Below, one piece after another: positions 33,137 to 43,081 of a DNA stretch of 64,000 bases. A model generated the notes under the pieces. It was not told the DNA's origin. It saw only the letters and a list, made by a program, of their open reading frames with translations, and did no database searches. The position numbers and the translations under genes are program-made. Origin of the DNA: Photobacterium carnosum (GTDB lineage: Bacteria > Pseudomonadota > Gammaproteobacteria > Enterobacterales > Vibrionaceae); the NCBI RefSeq assembly GCF_002849605.1, contig NZ_NPIB01000005.1, positions 1-64,000 on the forward strand. The letters run 5' to 3'. How positions within the stretch are numbered: position 1 is the stretch's first letter; each line of letters starts with the position of its first letter.

Positions 33137-33167
33137 AACCGCAGCTTATGCCTGCGGTTTTTTTTGA
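33137..33167 (+). terminator. Terminator of crp
   Basis: The stem AACCGCAG / CTGCGGTT with a short loop is followed by eight T, about 35 bases after the crp stop. Confidence 0.92.
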
Positions 33168-33236
33168 TCATTTCCCCCTTATGGTCACACCCAAAAGCAA
33201 TCATTGAGCACATCTGCATTACTGTTAAATTTTAAC

Positions 33237-33264
33237 TTGTAATAGCATCTATTTATGCTACATT
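33237..33264 (+). promoter_or_regulatory. Candidate promoter of the small gene after crp
   Basis: TTGTAA (33237-33242) and TACATT (33259-33264) are 16 bases apart on the plus strand, between the crp terminator and the small ORF. Transcription would start near 33271. Confidence 0.45.
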
Positions 33265-33301
33265 TCGCTCACAAATGGATTTTAAATCAATAATGGTCAA
33301 T

Positions 33302-33484
33302 ATGGATATTGAACGCTTTTCTGCTAATAGTTACACCACAGTACCTGGGGTATTAACCAGTCAACCAACAACCATTGAAATGACAGGGTTTAGTGATAGT
33401 CGTTGCTACCTTGAACAACAAACAGAATTACGCCGCTGCCCTGCTGATGAATCAGGAGTTTGGGGTTCGCCGCTAGATAATTAA
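33302..33484 (+). CDS. Small hypothetical protein
   Basis: I do not recognise this protein. From the ATG at 33302 it would have 60 residues, starting MDIERFSANSYTTVPGVLTS and ending DESGVWGSPLDN. In-frame ATG codons at 33275 and 33293 would add nine or three residues. No start has a strong ribosome binding site. It has two cysteines (SRCYLEQ and LRRCPAD), is soluble, and lacks a signal peptide. It stands alone between the crp terminator and its own terminator, with a candidate promoter upstream. This self-contained layout suggests a real gene and not a shadow frame. Confidence 0.6.
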   Translation: MDIERFSANSYTTVPGVLTSQPTTIEMTGFSDSRCYLEQQTELRRCPADESGVWGSPLDN

Positions 33485-33494
33485 TTTTATTCTA

Positions 33495-33528
33495 AACAGC
33501 ACTTATATGACGCAGTGCTGTTTTTTAT
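33495..33528 (+). terminator. Terminator after the small gene
   Basis: The 9-base-pair stem AACAGCACT / AGTGCTGTT is followed by six T, starting 11 bases after the stop of the small hypothetical gene. Confidence 0.88.
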
Positions 33529-33563
33529 TACGCGATAGTTCACTTTGTACCGATGAATGCTTT

Positions 33564-34361
33564 CTATTCACGATCCGTACTTTCAAATATCTTATTTGCT
33601 GAAGCAGTCACAAACCCTGAATATAATTCACCATTGGTTTGCGGGTAACGTTTAGCAAATTCATAAAATCCACCCGATATTTTATGAATACCATCTCTAA
33701 AACTCACTCCTACTACATCAGCCATAGTTGCTGATTGCTCTAACATTACTTCAGCATTACCTTTAATTTCGCCCCCAGCCTGATTAATCACAAACTGGTT
33801 ATGACGTAATAAATGATTCACCGCCTCAAGATCAGAGAACTGCTCTAATTGATTAATATTGACCGTAAAATGATTAGCCCCAAAACCATGCGCCGCAACC
33901 CATGCCGCATATTCACTTTCAGCGGCTAAAAATTGATAGGTTGCAAAATCAAGTTGCCACGGACGACCACTATAAACAAAATCAGGTTGACGAAAATAAG
34001 CATCATCAACCTGATCGAGCAATGTCCGTATCATTTGTTGTAATTCTGCAGAACACCCCGCTAATTGTAATTCACTGATAAAGACTTTTGGCAGTAACGG
34101 ATTGGAATGAATAAAGGATTCTGCATACAACTTTTTAGCTCTAAAATGATATTTCGCTTGTGGCTGGTACCCCAAGGCAATAAATGGCGCGGCAATTACC
34201 GCTAAGCCACATTTGGGTAATCCAAAACTACGCAATGCTATATGATCATTGAGTAACGCCACGTCCTCAGTTAACAACTGCTGTATTTGCACCGCAGAGG
34301 GGCATAACCGTTGACTATAATCGCGCCATAAACTATCAAAAAGTTGGGTAATAGATTCCAT
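33564..34361 (-). CDS. DUF1338 family protein, possible 2-oxoacid dioxygenase/decarboxylase
   Basis: The 265-residue product has the DUF1338 pattern. The likely metal ligands are His in LLNDHIALRSFGL (about residue 41), His in GANHFTVNINQ (about 160) and Glu in SGGFYEFAKRYPQ (about 242). A well-studied DUF1338 member, HglS of Pseudomonas, converts 2-oxoadipate to 2-hydroxyglutarate with iron. The present protein is shorter and its substrate is unknown. It lies 40 bases after astD on the same strand, so it probably belongs to the arginine catabolic unit. The ATG at 34361 is chosen over one ten codons upstream. Confidence 0.8.
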   Translation of the reverse strand: MESITQLFDSLWRDYSQRLCPSAVQIQQLLTEDVALLNDHIALRSFGLPKCGLAVIAAPFIALGYQPQAKYHFRAKKLYAESFIHSNPLLPKVFISELQLAGCSAELQQMIRTLLDQVDDAYFRQPDFVYSGRPWQLDFATYQFLAAESEYAAWVAAHGFGANHFTVNINQLEQFSDLEAVNHLLRHNQFVINQAGGEIKGNAEVMLEQSATMADVVGVSFRDGIHKISGGFYEFAKRYPQTNGELYSGFVTASANKIFESTDRE

Positions 34362-34401
34362 AATCAGCCTGCCTATTGAAAGTATTATCACTCATTAAAC
34401 C

Positions 34402-35862
34402 TTAGCTCAAGCTTACTCCCGGCGCTAATTGAGACGGTAATTGCACATCATCCCCTTCAACAGATGCCATCGGATAAGCACAGTAATCAGCCGCATAGTA
34501 GGCACTCGGGCGAAGATTACCTGATGCGCCAGGGCCACCAAAAGGCGCGTCACCACTCGCTCCCGTTAACGGTCGATTACGATTCACAATTCCAGCGCGA
34601 ATATGTTCAATAAAATACTGCCATTGCTGGCTATCAGTGGAAATTAACCCCGCGGCTAATCCATAACGGGTTTGATTAGCACTCGCGACCGCTTGAGTAA
34701 AATCGACATAACGACTAACGTGTAATAACGGTCCAAAATATTCTTCATCCGCGAGTTCACTAATAGCACTAACATCGATAATCGCAGGTGTAACAATTGC
34801 GCCTTGTCCTCGAGTTGCCATTAATAAAGCAACGCCATCAGCATCCAAGAGTTGTTGTTGATGCAATATGATGTGATCCGCCGCCACAGCAGAAATTAAT
34901 GGTCCCATAAACGGTGCAGGGGTTGCTAATGGATCCCCCACCAGCAATTGCGAGGCGACCGCGACTAAACGGGCTAACAGAGCATCGCCAGCTTTTCCGG
35001 TGGCAATATATAATCGCCGCGCGCACGTACAACGCTGCCCTGCACTTAAAAAAGCCGATTGAATAATAGTATATGCTGCCGCCTCAATCTCACCATACTC
35101 TTGACCGACAACCAATGGGTTATTGCCTCCCATCTCTAAAGCCAGCATGGTTTGAGGTTGCCCTGCAAATTGCTGATGCAATAAATGTCCTGTTTGTGCA
35201 CTCCCGGTAAACAATACCCCAGCGACCCCAGTTGCCATGGCTAATGCTGCTCCCGTTGCTCGTCCACCTTGCACCAAATTAAGCACCCCATCAGCAATAC
35301 CCGCTTGCTGCCACAACTCACACATCCGTTGGGCAGTATTAGGCGTTAGCTCTGAGGGTTTAAAGACCACGGTGTTACCGGCTAACAATGCAGGAATAAT
35401 ATGACCATTAGGTAAATGAGCGGGGAAGTTATACGGTCCAAATACCGCCATTACCCCTAACGGACGATGGCGAACAATCATGGTGGTATTGTCCTGTTGA
35501 CGCTGACGGGTGCCGGTTCGCTCATGATAAGCCTGCGTTGATAGCCCTACTTTGGCAATCATAGCCGCAACTTCAGTGGTACTTTCCCATAATGGCTTAC
35601 CTGTTTCAGTTGCAATAATGTGTGCCAGTTGCGATTGATGTTGTTGCAGTAATTGAGCAAAGCGTTCAATGATGGCTAAGCGTTCACTAAACGTCGTATT
35701 ACGCCAGCTTAAAAACGCTGTATTTGCAGCGGCAACAGCACGCTCAACTTGATCAACACTCGCGGCATGACCTTGCCAAACTACATCATCATTATAAGGA
35801 TTGAGTGATTGAAATTGCTCACCATCGCCCACTAGCCATTGATTATTAATCCATAAGCTCAT
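34402..35862 (-). CDS. astD: N-succinylglutamate 5-semialdehyde dehydrogenase AstD
   Basis: AstD oxidises succinylglutamate semialdehyde to succinylglutamate with NAD in the arginine succinyltransferase pathway. The 486-residue product begins [20 protein letters not shown]. It has [20 protein letters not shown], the catalytic glutamate in [13 protein letters not shown], and the catalytic cysteine in [13 protein letters not shown] (about residue 280). An earlier in-frame start lies inside astA and is rejected. It follows astA by 13 bases. Confidence 0.95.
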   Translation of the reverse strand: MSLWINNQWLVGDGEQFQSLNPYNDDVVWQGHAASVDQVERAVAAANTAFLSWRNTTFSERLAIIERFAQLLQQHQSQLAHIIATETGKPLWESTTEVAAMIAKVGLSTQAYHERTGTRQRQQDNTTMIVRHRPLGVMAVFGPYNFPAHLPNGHIIPALLAGNTVVFKPSELTPNTAQRMCELWQQAGIADGVLNLVQGGRATGAALAMATGVAGVLFTGSAQTGHLLHQQFAGQPQTMLALEMGGNNPLVVGQEYGEIEAAAYTIIQSAFLSAGQRCTCARRLYIATGKAGDALLARLVAVASQLLVGDPLATPAPFMGPLISAVAADHIILHQQQLLDADGVALLMATRGQGAIVTPAIIDVSAISELADEEYFGPLLHVSRYVDFTQAVASANQTRYGLAAGLISTDSQQWQYFIEHIRAGIVNRNRPLTGASGDAPFGGPGASGNLRPSAYYAADYCAYPMASVEGDDVQLPSQLAPGVSLS

Positions 35863-35875
35863 TCGATTCTCCTTA

Positions 35876-36892
35876 TTATGATTGCGCAACTAATCGTACT
35901 TCATCACCCATTTTCACATTAAGCGCGACTGCAACATCCGCGGTCATCATGGCTTGTCCTTGCGCCGTAATCGCAATAGGAGCCGCAACCGCTCGAAACC
36001 CAGCTAACTGGCAATTTGAAATAAGGTAATGTTGTTGGCTGCTATGTTCACCAATATCGACCGAATAGCGCTGCGAATGACGCACAGTTTCAATATTTCG
36101 AACGTCACATTCAACACTTGGACCCGCATCAAAAATATCAACATAACCGCGGCAACAAAATCCTTCTTGTTCTAACAGCTGTAATGCTGGGCGAGTATTG
36201 GTATGTACTTTCCCAATCACCGCTTGTGCTTCTTTGCTGAGTAAATTGACGTAAATCGGTAATTTCGGCATTAAATCAGCAATAAAGCCTTTGCGACCAA
36301 TGCCCGTTAAATAATCTGCATAAGTAAAATCAATCGAAAAGAAATGCTCTTTCAACCATTGCCAAAAAGGAGAATTACCCTGCTCATCAGACACACCACG
36401 CATTTCAGCAAAGGCAACGTCAGCAAATCGCTGCCGATGATCCGCCATCAACAAAAAGCGCGACTTAGACAATAAGCGTCCGTTGACACCTTGCCGCCAT
36501 TTGGGCAATAGAAACAAGCTACACAGCTCCGTCTCACCCGTATATTGGCTCCCCAATGTCAGCACTTTTACGGTGTTATGCACCCCTAACTGACGCGAGG
36601 CATGAGTAACAGTACTTAAATGATAATTATAAAAAGGAACATCAAGCCCAACGGTTGCCTCAATCGCAGTGGTACCAACCACTTGGCCACTGTCACTATC
36701 AACGGCGACCAACAGATAACTTTCTTGTCCTGGTGAAGTAACGTTGGCATTAAAACTGGCTTGAGAATGTTGAATACGACGACGAAGTAAATCTTCATTG
36801 ATAGGCAGTGACGTAAAACCATGGCCCGATGCTTCAGCACATTGCATCAGCGCAGGATAATCAGTGGTAGTAATAGGACGAATAATGAGCAT
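35876..36892 (-). CDS. astA: Arginine N-succinyltransferase AstA
   Basis: AstA transfers succinyl from succinyl-CoA to arginine, the first step of the AST pathway. The ATG at 36892 ([20 protein letters not shown]) has AGGAGG seven bases upstream and gives 338 residues, the family length. Conserved segments are [20 protein letters not shown] and [20 protein letters not shown]. It is followed by astD and lies about 100 bases after astC. Confidence 0.95.
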   Translation of the reverse strand: MLIIRPITTTDYPALMQCAEASGHGFTSLPINEDLLRRRIQHSQASFNANVTSPGQESYLLVAVDSDSGQVVGTTAIEATVGLDVPFYNYHLSTVTHASRQLGVHNTVKVLTLGSQYTGETELCSLFLLPKWRQGVNGRLLSKSRFLLMADHRQRFADVAFAEMRGVSDEQGNSPFWQWLKEHFFSIDFTYADYLTGIGRKGFIADLMPKLPIYVNLLSKEAQAVIGKVHTNTRPALQLLEQEGFCCRGYVDIFDAGPSVECDVRNIETVRHSQRYSVDIGEHSSQQHYLISNCQLAGFRAVAAPIAITAQGQAMMTADVAVALNVKMGDEVRLVAQS

Positions 36893-36996
36893 GACATTCC
36901 CTCCTAAAGTAGGCAATGACTCCAGCCATTGCCCCGCTCTAAATCAGCGTTAGAATGGGGTTATTAGTATTAACTAACCCCGCAATTACCATTCAA

Positions 36997-38265
<1,269 letters not shown>

Positions 38266-38423
38266 TTACATTTTATTAACCTTTGCCAACAATAACAGCT
38301 ATTTTTATTAAAACTAAGGTGTTAAGTAATAAATACACTCGCGATAGTTATGCATTATTTACAGAAGATGATTAACCACTCTTATGACCAATATTCTTTC
38401 CGCTAAGGAAACTATTTCCATCA

Positions 38424-38441
38424 AATGCATAACATTGCATT
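38424..38441. promoter_or_regulatory. ARG-box-like inverted repeat upstream of astC
   Basis: AATGCATAACATTGCATT fits the ArgR box form TGCAT-N4-wTGCA, and the surrounding arms AAATGCA / TGCATTT are perfect. A second weaker palindrome, GGAAA-CTA-TTTCC, lies just to the left at 38407-38419. In enterobacteria ArgR activates the ast operon. The site lies 200 bases upstream of astC, in the 323-base gap 38227-38549, which has no other gene. Confidence 0.45.
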
Positions 38442-38549
38442 TTAGCGAAAAAAAAGCGGCTCAAATAACGAAGATAATGAATGATAACAACAGAGAAGCG
38501 TACTTACTCGCGCAGCAATAAGTACGTTAGAAAAGTAGTAGCAGAAGGA

Positions 38550-39125
38550 TTAACGCTGAAGGAAATTAGCCAATAATTGATGACCTTGTTCGGTCAAAAT
38601 ACTTTCTGGGTGAAATTGTACCCCTTCTAAATCCAATGTCTTATGTCGAATTCCCATAATTTCATCGAATTGACCATTTAATTCAGTCCACGCCGTGATC
38701 TCAAAACAATCAGGTAATGTCACCGCTTTAACTACCAAAGAATGGTAACGGGTAACGGTTAACGGGTTATTCAGTCCTTCAAACACACCGCGATCAGTAT
38801 GGTAAATGGGGGATGTTTTGCCATGCATCACTTGTCGAGCGCGTACTACATCACCACCAAACACTTGTGCTAGCGATTGATGCCCAAGACAAACTCCAAG
38901 AATAGGTAATTTACCCGCGAAATATTCAATCGCTTGCAAAGAAATACCCGCGTCATTAGGGGTACAAGGACCAGGGGAAATGACTAAATGCGTCGGTGCT
39001 AATGCTTCGATGGCTGCAATATCAATTGCATCATTGCGCACAACAACCACTTCAGCGCCTAACTCACAAAAGTATTGATAGAGGTTGTAAGTAAATGAAT
39101 CGTAGTTATCAATAATTAACAACAT
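38550..39125 (-). CDS. pabA: Aminodeoxychorismate synthase glutamine amidotransferase PabA
   Basis: PabA supplies ammonia from glutamine to PabB for p-aminobenzoate (folate) synthesis. The 191-residue product is a class I glutamine amidotransferase. The nucleophile is in [15 protein letters not shown] (Cys about residue 79) and the His-Glu pair is in [16 protein letters not shown] (about 168-170). It starts [20 protein letters not shown]. It could also serve anthranilate synthase, but the isolated position next to astC matches pabA in enterobacteria and vibrios. Confidence 0.93.
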   Translation of the reverse strand: MLLIIDNYDSFTYNLYQYFCELGAEVVVVRNDAIDIAAIEALAPTHLVISPGPCTPNDAGISLQAIEYFAGKLPILGVCLGHQSLAQVFGGDVVRARQVMHGKTSPIYHTDRGVFEGLNNPLTVTRYHSLVVKAVTLPDCFEITAWTELNGQFDEIMGIRHKTLDLEGVQFHPESILTEQGHQLLANFLQR

Positions 39126-39178
39126 ACTACAACTAAGCTCTTATTCTTAACTGCCAACGACAGTGACTAACTCGCGAT

Positions 39179-39208
39179 AAAAAAGCAGAGCCGAAGCCCT
39201 GCTTTTTT
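39179..39208 (-). terminator. Terminator between trpS and pabA
   Basis: The stem AGCAGGGC-TTCG-GCTCTGCT (one G-T pair) is followed on the minus strand by at least six T. It lies 22 bases after the trpS stop. The plus-strand copy is also followed by T. Confidence 0.88.
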
Positions 39209-39229
39209 TATAATAATTACTGTCAGCGC

Positions 39230-40249
39230 TTATGGGCGAGCAACAAAACCGACTGCATGGTAAGCTTTTTTCAACACTTCAGCAGCACGTGCTGATGCTT
39301 TATCCGCACCCGCTTTCATCACACTATCAAGATAAGCACGATCATGACGAATACGTTGGTATTCAGCCTGTACAGGCTCTAGCATTGCAACCAATGCCTC
39401 ACCCACGTCTTTCTTAAATGGGCCATACATTTCAACACCAGCATACTGCGCTTCAATCTCAGCAAATGTTTTGCCTGTCACGCCAGAATACAAACCCATT
39501 AGATTTGAAATACCCGCTTTTTGCTCACTATCATGGGCGATACGGGGTGGCATTTCTGCGTCTGTTTGTGCTTTATTGATTTTCTTTAGAATTGACTTAG
39601 GATCTTCAAGCAGCGTAATAACGTTCTTACGGTTATCATCTGACTTAGACATTTTCTTAGTCGCATCTTGTAAGCTCATTACGCGCGCGCCAATCGCTGG
39701 AATATACGGTTCAGGCACTTGGAAAATTGGGCTTTCAACGCTGCCATAGAGATTATTAAAACGGTTGGCGATATCACGTGCTAACTCTAGATGTTGCTTT
39801 TGATCGCTACCTACTGGCACTTGGTGCGCACCGTATAATAAAATATCGGCAGCCATCAGTACTGGGTAACCAAATAAGCCCGCATTAACGTCATTAGCGT
39901 GACGTGCTGATTTATCTTTAAACTGAGTCATGCGGCTTAGCTCACCCATTTGAGTATAGCAATTTAATAACCAACCCAACTGAGCATGCTCTGGTACATG
40001 AGACTGCACGAACAAGGTGCTTTTCTTTGGATCAACACCAACAGCCAAACAAATAGCTAATGCATCGAGGGTTGCTTCATGAAGTGCTTTGGGATCTTGA
40101 CGCACAGTAATGGCATGTAAATCAACCACGCAATACTGGCAATCATAATCATCTTGCATCTGTTCCCACTGACGCAGCGCACCAAGGTAGTTGCCGATAC
40201 TCAATTCACCAGAAGGCTGTACGCCACTTAATACAATGGGTTTACTCAT
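39230..40249 (-). CDS. trpS: Tryptophanyl-tRNA synthetase
   Basis: This class I synthetase charges tRNA-Trp. The 339-residue product begins [20 protein letters not shown], containing the HIGH-like SIGN motif, and has the KMSKS loop in [14 protein letters not shown] (about residue 198). Also conserved are [14 protein letters not shown] and [14 protein letters not shown]. It follows gph by 105 bases at the end of the aroK to trpS cluster, as in E. coli. Confidence 0.97.
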   Translation of the reverse strand: MSKPIVLSGVQPSGELSIGNYLGALRQWEQMQDDYDCQYCVVDLHAITVRQDPKALHEATLDALAICLAVGVDPKKSTLFVQSHVPEHAQLGWLLNCYTQMGELSRMTQFKDKSARHANDVNAGLFGYPVLMAADILLYGAHQVPVGSDQKQHLELARDIANRFNNLYGSVESPIFQVPEPYIPAIGARVMSLQDATKKMSKSDDNRKNVITLLEDPKSILKKINKAQTDAEMPPRIAHDSEQKAGISNLMGLYSGVTGKTFAEIEAQYAGVEMYGPFKKDVGEALVAMLEPVQAEYQRIRHDRAYLDSVMKAGADKASARAAEVLKKAYHAVGFVARP

Positions 40250-40354
40250 GATCAGGCTGTCCTGTTAATATTTGTAATTGTATTGACGAAAGGCACTAAT
40301 AACATCGTTATCAGCACCTCACATTATTGTTTTTTTAGTGTACACCGTAATGTA

Positions 40355-41053
40355 CTAGCAGCCTAGTTTAACCACATCAAGTAATTGCTTGAAGTGATCA
40401 CAGACAACATCGGGCTCACTATCGCTGATTGGCTGACCATAGTTATAGCCATAAGTCAGTCCTAATGAACGACAACTTGCTGCTTGAGCTGCAAGAATAT
40501 CATTGCGCGAATCGCCCACCATTAGCATTTCAGAAGCAATAAGCTGATGTTTCTCCATTAGCCAATGTAACGCGAACGGATCTGGCTTTTTCAATGGGAA
40601 CGTATCACCACCAATCACATCAACAAAGTAAGCACTCAAACCATGTTCTTCAAGCAGATGAGGCACAAATTGTGATGGTTTATTAGTAACAATCGCCATT
40701 GGTACACCCGCTTGGTGTAAATGAGCGAGCGTTGTTTTCACATCGGCGTAAAGCGCACTTTTTTGATGACCGCCAGCCGCATAATAATGATCAAATAACT
40801 CACGAGCTTGACGTTGTAAAGCAGGATCTAATTGTGGATCAATATCAAAACTACGACTTAATGCACGACTAATTAAAATATCAGCACCATTACCAATCCA
40901 AGTAGTAACCTGTTCTACAGTTACCCCTTCACGGCCAAGATGACGCATAGTCAAATCAGCAGCATCAGCTAAATCCGGGACGCTATCAAGCAAAGTACCA
41001 TCTAAATCAAACGCAATAAATTTAATATTTTCAATCATGTTTTCAGAGATCAT
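40355..41053 (-). CDS. gph: Phosphoglycolate phosphatase
   Basis: This HAD-family phosphatase removes 2-phosphoglycolate formed during repair of oxidised DNA ends. The 232-residue product has motif I FDLDGTLLDS (residues 14-23), motif II IVTNKPSQF, and motif III with GDSRNDILAAQAAS. The ATG at 41053 overlaps the rpe stop (TAATG), implying coupling. An in-frame ATG five codons later is an alternative start. Confidence 0.95.
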   Translation of the reverse strand: MISENMIENIKFIAFDLDGTLLDSVPDLADAADLTMRHLGREGVTVEQVTTWIGNGADILISRALSRSFDIDPQLDPALQRQARELFDHYYAAGGHQKSALYADVKTTLAHLHQAGVPMAIVTNKPSQFVPHLLEEHGLSAYFVDVIGGDTFPLKKPDPFALHWLMEKHQLIASEMLMVGDSRNDILAAQAASCRSLGLTYGYNYGQPISDSEPDVVCDHFKQLLDVVKLGC

Positions 41054-41727
41054 TAACGCTTAGCCTCAGCTAACTGTGCACGCATCTTATCAATCGCGAC
41101 TTTATAATCAGGTTCATTAAAAATAGCAGAGCCAGCAACAAACATATCTGCGCCCGCCGCTGCAATTTCAGCAATATTATTAACGTTAACACCACCATCC
41201 ACTTCTAGACGAATATCACGCCCTGAAGCTTCAATGCGCTGACGCACTTGGCGCAATTTATCTAACGTACTAGGAATAAAAGATTGGCCACCAAAACCTG
41301 GATTAACTGACATGATCAAAATCATATCTACTTTATCCATGATGTAATCAAGGTGATGTAATGGCGTCGCTGGATTAAACACTACCCCGGCTTGACAGCC
41401 ATGTTCTTTAATTAGCTGTAAAGTACGATCAATGTGGTCAGTCGCTTCAACATGAAATGTAATCATGCTAGCGCCAGCTTTGGCAAAATCAGGAATAATA
41501 CGATCGACAGGTTTTACCATTAAATGTACATCAATCGGTGCGGTAATACCGTAGTTACGTAAGGCTTGACAGATAGGCGCACCAAACGTCAGGTTAGGGA
41601 CAAAATGATTATCCATAACATCAAAATGGACCACATCAGCACCCGCGGCCAATACGTTTGCTACATCTTCACCTAAGCGGGCAAAATCAGCAGACAAAAT
41701 AGATGGAGCGATCAAAAAGTCCTTCAT
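41053..41727 (-). CDS. rpe: Ribulose-phosphate 3-epimerase
   Basis: Rpe interconverts ribulose 5-phosphate and xylulose 5-phosphate in the pentose phosphate pathway. The 224-residue TIM barrel has [45 protein letters not shown] and LEVDGGV, with the metal and catalytic residues in place. The ATG at 41727 has GAGG six bases upstream; an upstream start adding 18 residues is rejected. It overlaps gph by one base. Confidence 0.96.
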   Translation of the reverse strand: MKDFLIAPSILSADFARLGEDVANVLAAGADVVHFDVMDNHFVPNLTFGAPICQALRNYGITAPIDVHLMVKPVDRIIPDFAKAGASMITFHVEATDHIDRTLQLIKEHGCQAGVVFNPATPLHHLDYIMDKVDMILIMSVNPGFGGQSFIPSTLDKLRQVRQRIEASGRDIRLEVDGGVNVNNIAEIAAAGADMFVAGSAIFNEPDYKVAIDKMRAQLAEAKR

Positions 41728-41929
41728 GTTTAGCCTCTCTACACTAGCGATAAAAAACAACAGGCTCGGCGTACCAAGCATTTAAATTGCAGTCAGTCTA
41801 CCCGATCCCCTAAGTGTTGTCTTACTGGATTTATAGATTGCTGTAGTTAGCTATAATTATCAGTACGGCTATCAACATAGCCACTACAATCAACAATAAT
41901 ATTCGTAAAAAACAAGGAATAAAAAACTA

Positions 41930-42127
41930 ATGGATGAAAGGAAAGTCACTGTCTGGGGAATAATAAAGAGTGTATTAGCGGCGTTATTTGGGGTGCAATC
42001 ACAACAACAGCACCAGCAAGACTTCAAGCATTCAAGTCCATGGCCGTTTATCATCATTGGGGGAATTATTATCGGGGTATTGGTTATTACATTGATTGCT
42101 ATCGCCCAGCAGGCAACAGCAATCTAG
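41930..42127 (+). CDS. DUF2970 family small membrane protein
   Basis: The product is a 65-residue protein with a short amphipathic N-terminus (VWGIIKSVLAALFGVQSQQQ), a basic middle (QQDFKHSSPW) and one strong membrane segment (FIIIGGIIIGVLVITLIAIA, about residues 40-59). This matches the DUF2970 pattern. Function unknown. AAGGA lies about 11 bases before the ATG. It is convergent with dam, whose end is 9 bases away, and divergent from rpe. Confidence 0.82.
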   Translation: MDERKVTVWGIIKSVLAALFGVQSQQQHQQDFKHSSPWPFIIIGGIIIGVLVITLIAIAQQATAI

Positions 42128-42136
42128 ATATCGTAA

Positions 42137-42973
42137 TTATTCGTTATCAGTTGCACCTGGCGTTTTAAATAGTGCTAATAATTCATCGACTTTATTTCGA
42201 CCACTACCATTACGACTGATGGTACGTTTAACTCTAACGACGGCCAAATCAGCCCCCGTATATAAACGACGCGTCAATGGCGTATCATGATTAGAAATCA
42301 ATACCGCAATATCACGCTCAGTCGCCGCTTTTTCTGCCACATTAGCTAGTGTTGCTTGATCATCTAAACTAAAACCATTACCAGAATAAGAAGTAAAGTT
42401 AGCCGTAGTTGATAATGGCGCATACGGTGGATCGCAATAAATCACACTGCCTTTACGAGCGCGTGAAAATGTCTGGCTGTAACCTTCACACACAAAAGTG
42501 GCACGTTTGGATTTTTCAGAAAAGTAATACATTTCCGCTTCAGGGAAATACGGTTTTTTGTACGATCCAAAAGGCACGTTAAAACCGCCTTTTTTATTGT
42601 AACGGCATAAACCATTAAAACCATGTCGATTTAGATATAGAAAATAAATCGAACGCTGGTAAGGATCAGTACTGTGATTAAACTCTTCTCTGATACTTAA
42701 ATACGCAGCTCTATTATTATATTCAGGCGTAAATAATCGGCGTACATCTTCAATGTAACGCTCAGGTTCTTGTTTAATAATATTATATAAATTAATCAGA
42801 TCTGGATTGATATCTGCCAACAAGTAATGCTCATAATCCGTATTTAAAAATACCGATCCAGCACCCACAAAAGGTTCAACCAATTTACGCGCAGGCGGTA
42901 GGTGTCGTTTGATTTCCTCGACCAGAGAATACTTACCTCCAGCCCATTTCAGGAATGCACGATGCTTTTTCAT
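42137..42973 (-). CDS. dam: DNA adenine methylase Dam
   Basis: Dam methylates adenine in GATC for mismatch repair, replication timing and gene regulation, and is essential in some vibrios. The 278-residue product has the AdoMet motif FLKWAGGKYSLVEEI (residues 8-22), EPFVGAGSVFLNT, and the catalytic DPPYAPLSTTANFTSYSG (about residues 180-197). It lies after damX in the aroK-aroB-damX-dam cluster. Confidence 0.97.
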   Translation of the reverse strand: MKKHRAFLKWAGGKYSLVEEIKRHLPPARKLVEPFVGAGSVFLNTDYEHYLLADINPDLINLYNIIKQEPERYIEDVRRLFTPEYNNRAAYLSIREEFNHSTDPYQRSIYFLYLNRHGFNGLCRYNKKGGFNVPFGSYKKPYFPEAEMYYFSEKSKRATFVCEGYSQTFSRARKGSVIYCDPPYAPLSTTANFTSYSGNGFSLDDQATLANVAEKAATERDIAVLISNHDTPLTRRLYTGADLAVVRVKRTISRNGSGRNKVDELLALFKTPGATDNE

Positions 42974-43081
42974 TAAGCTAACCCACCACCACTTACAAGA
43001 ATCTCACGAAAGGTCGCGGATTGTACCTCATTTACACCCTATGCTGATACCAGTTCACATAAATAACTCACATTAATGACC

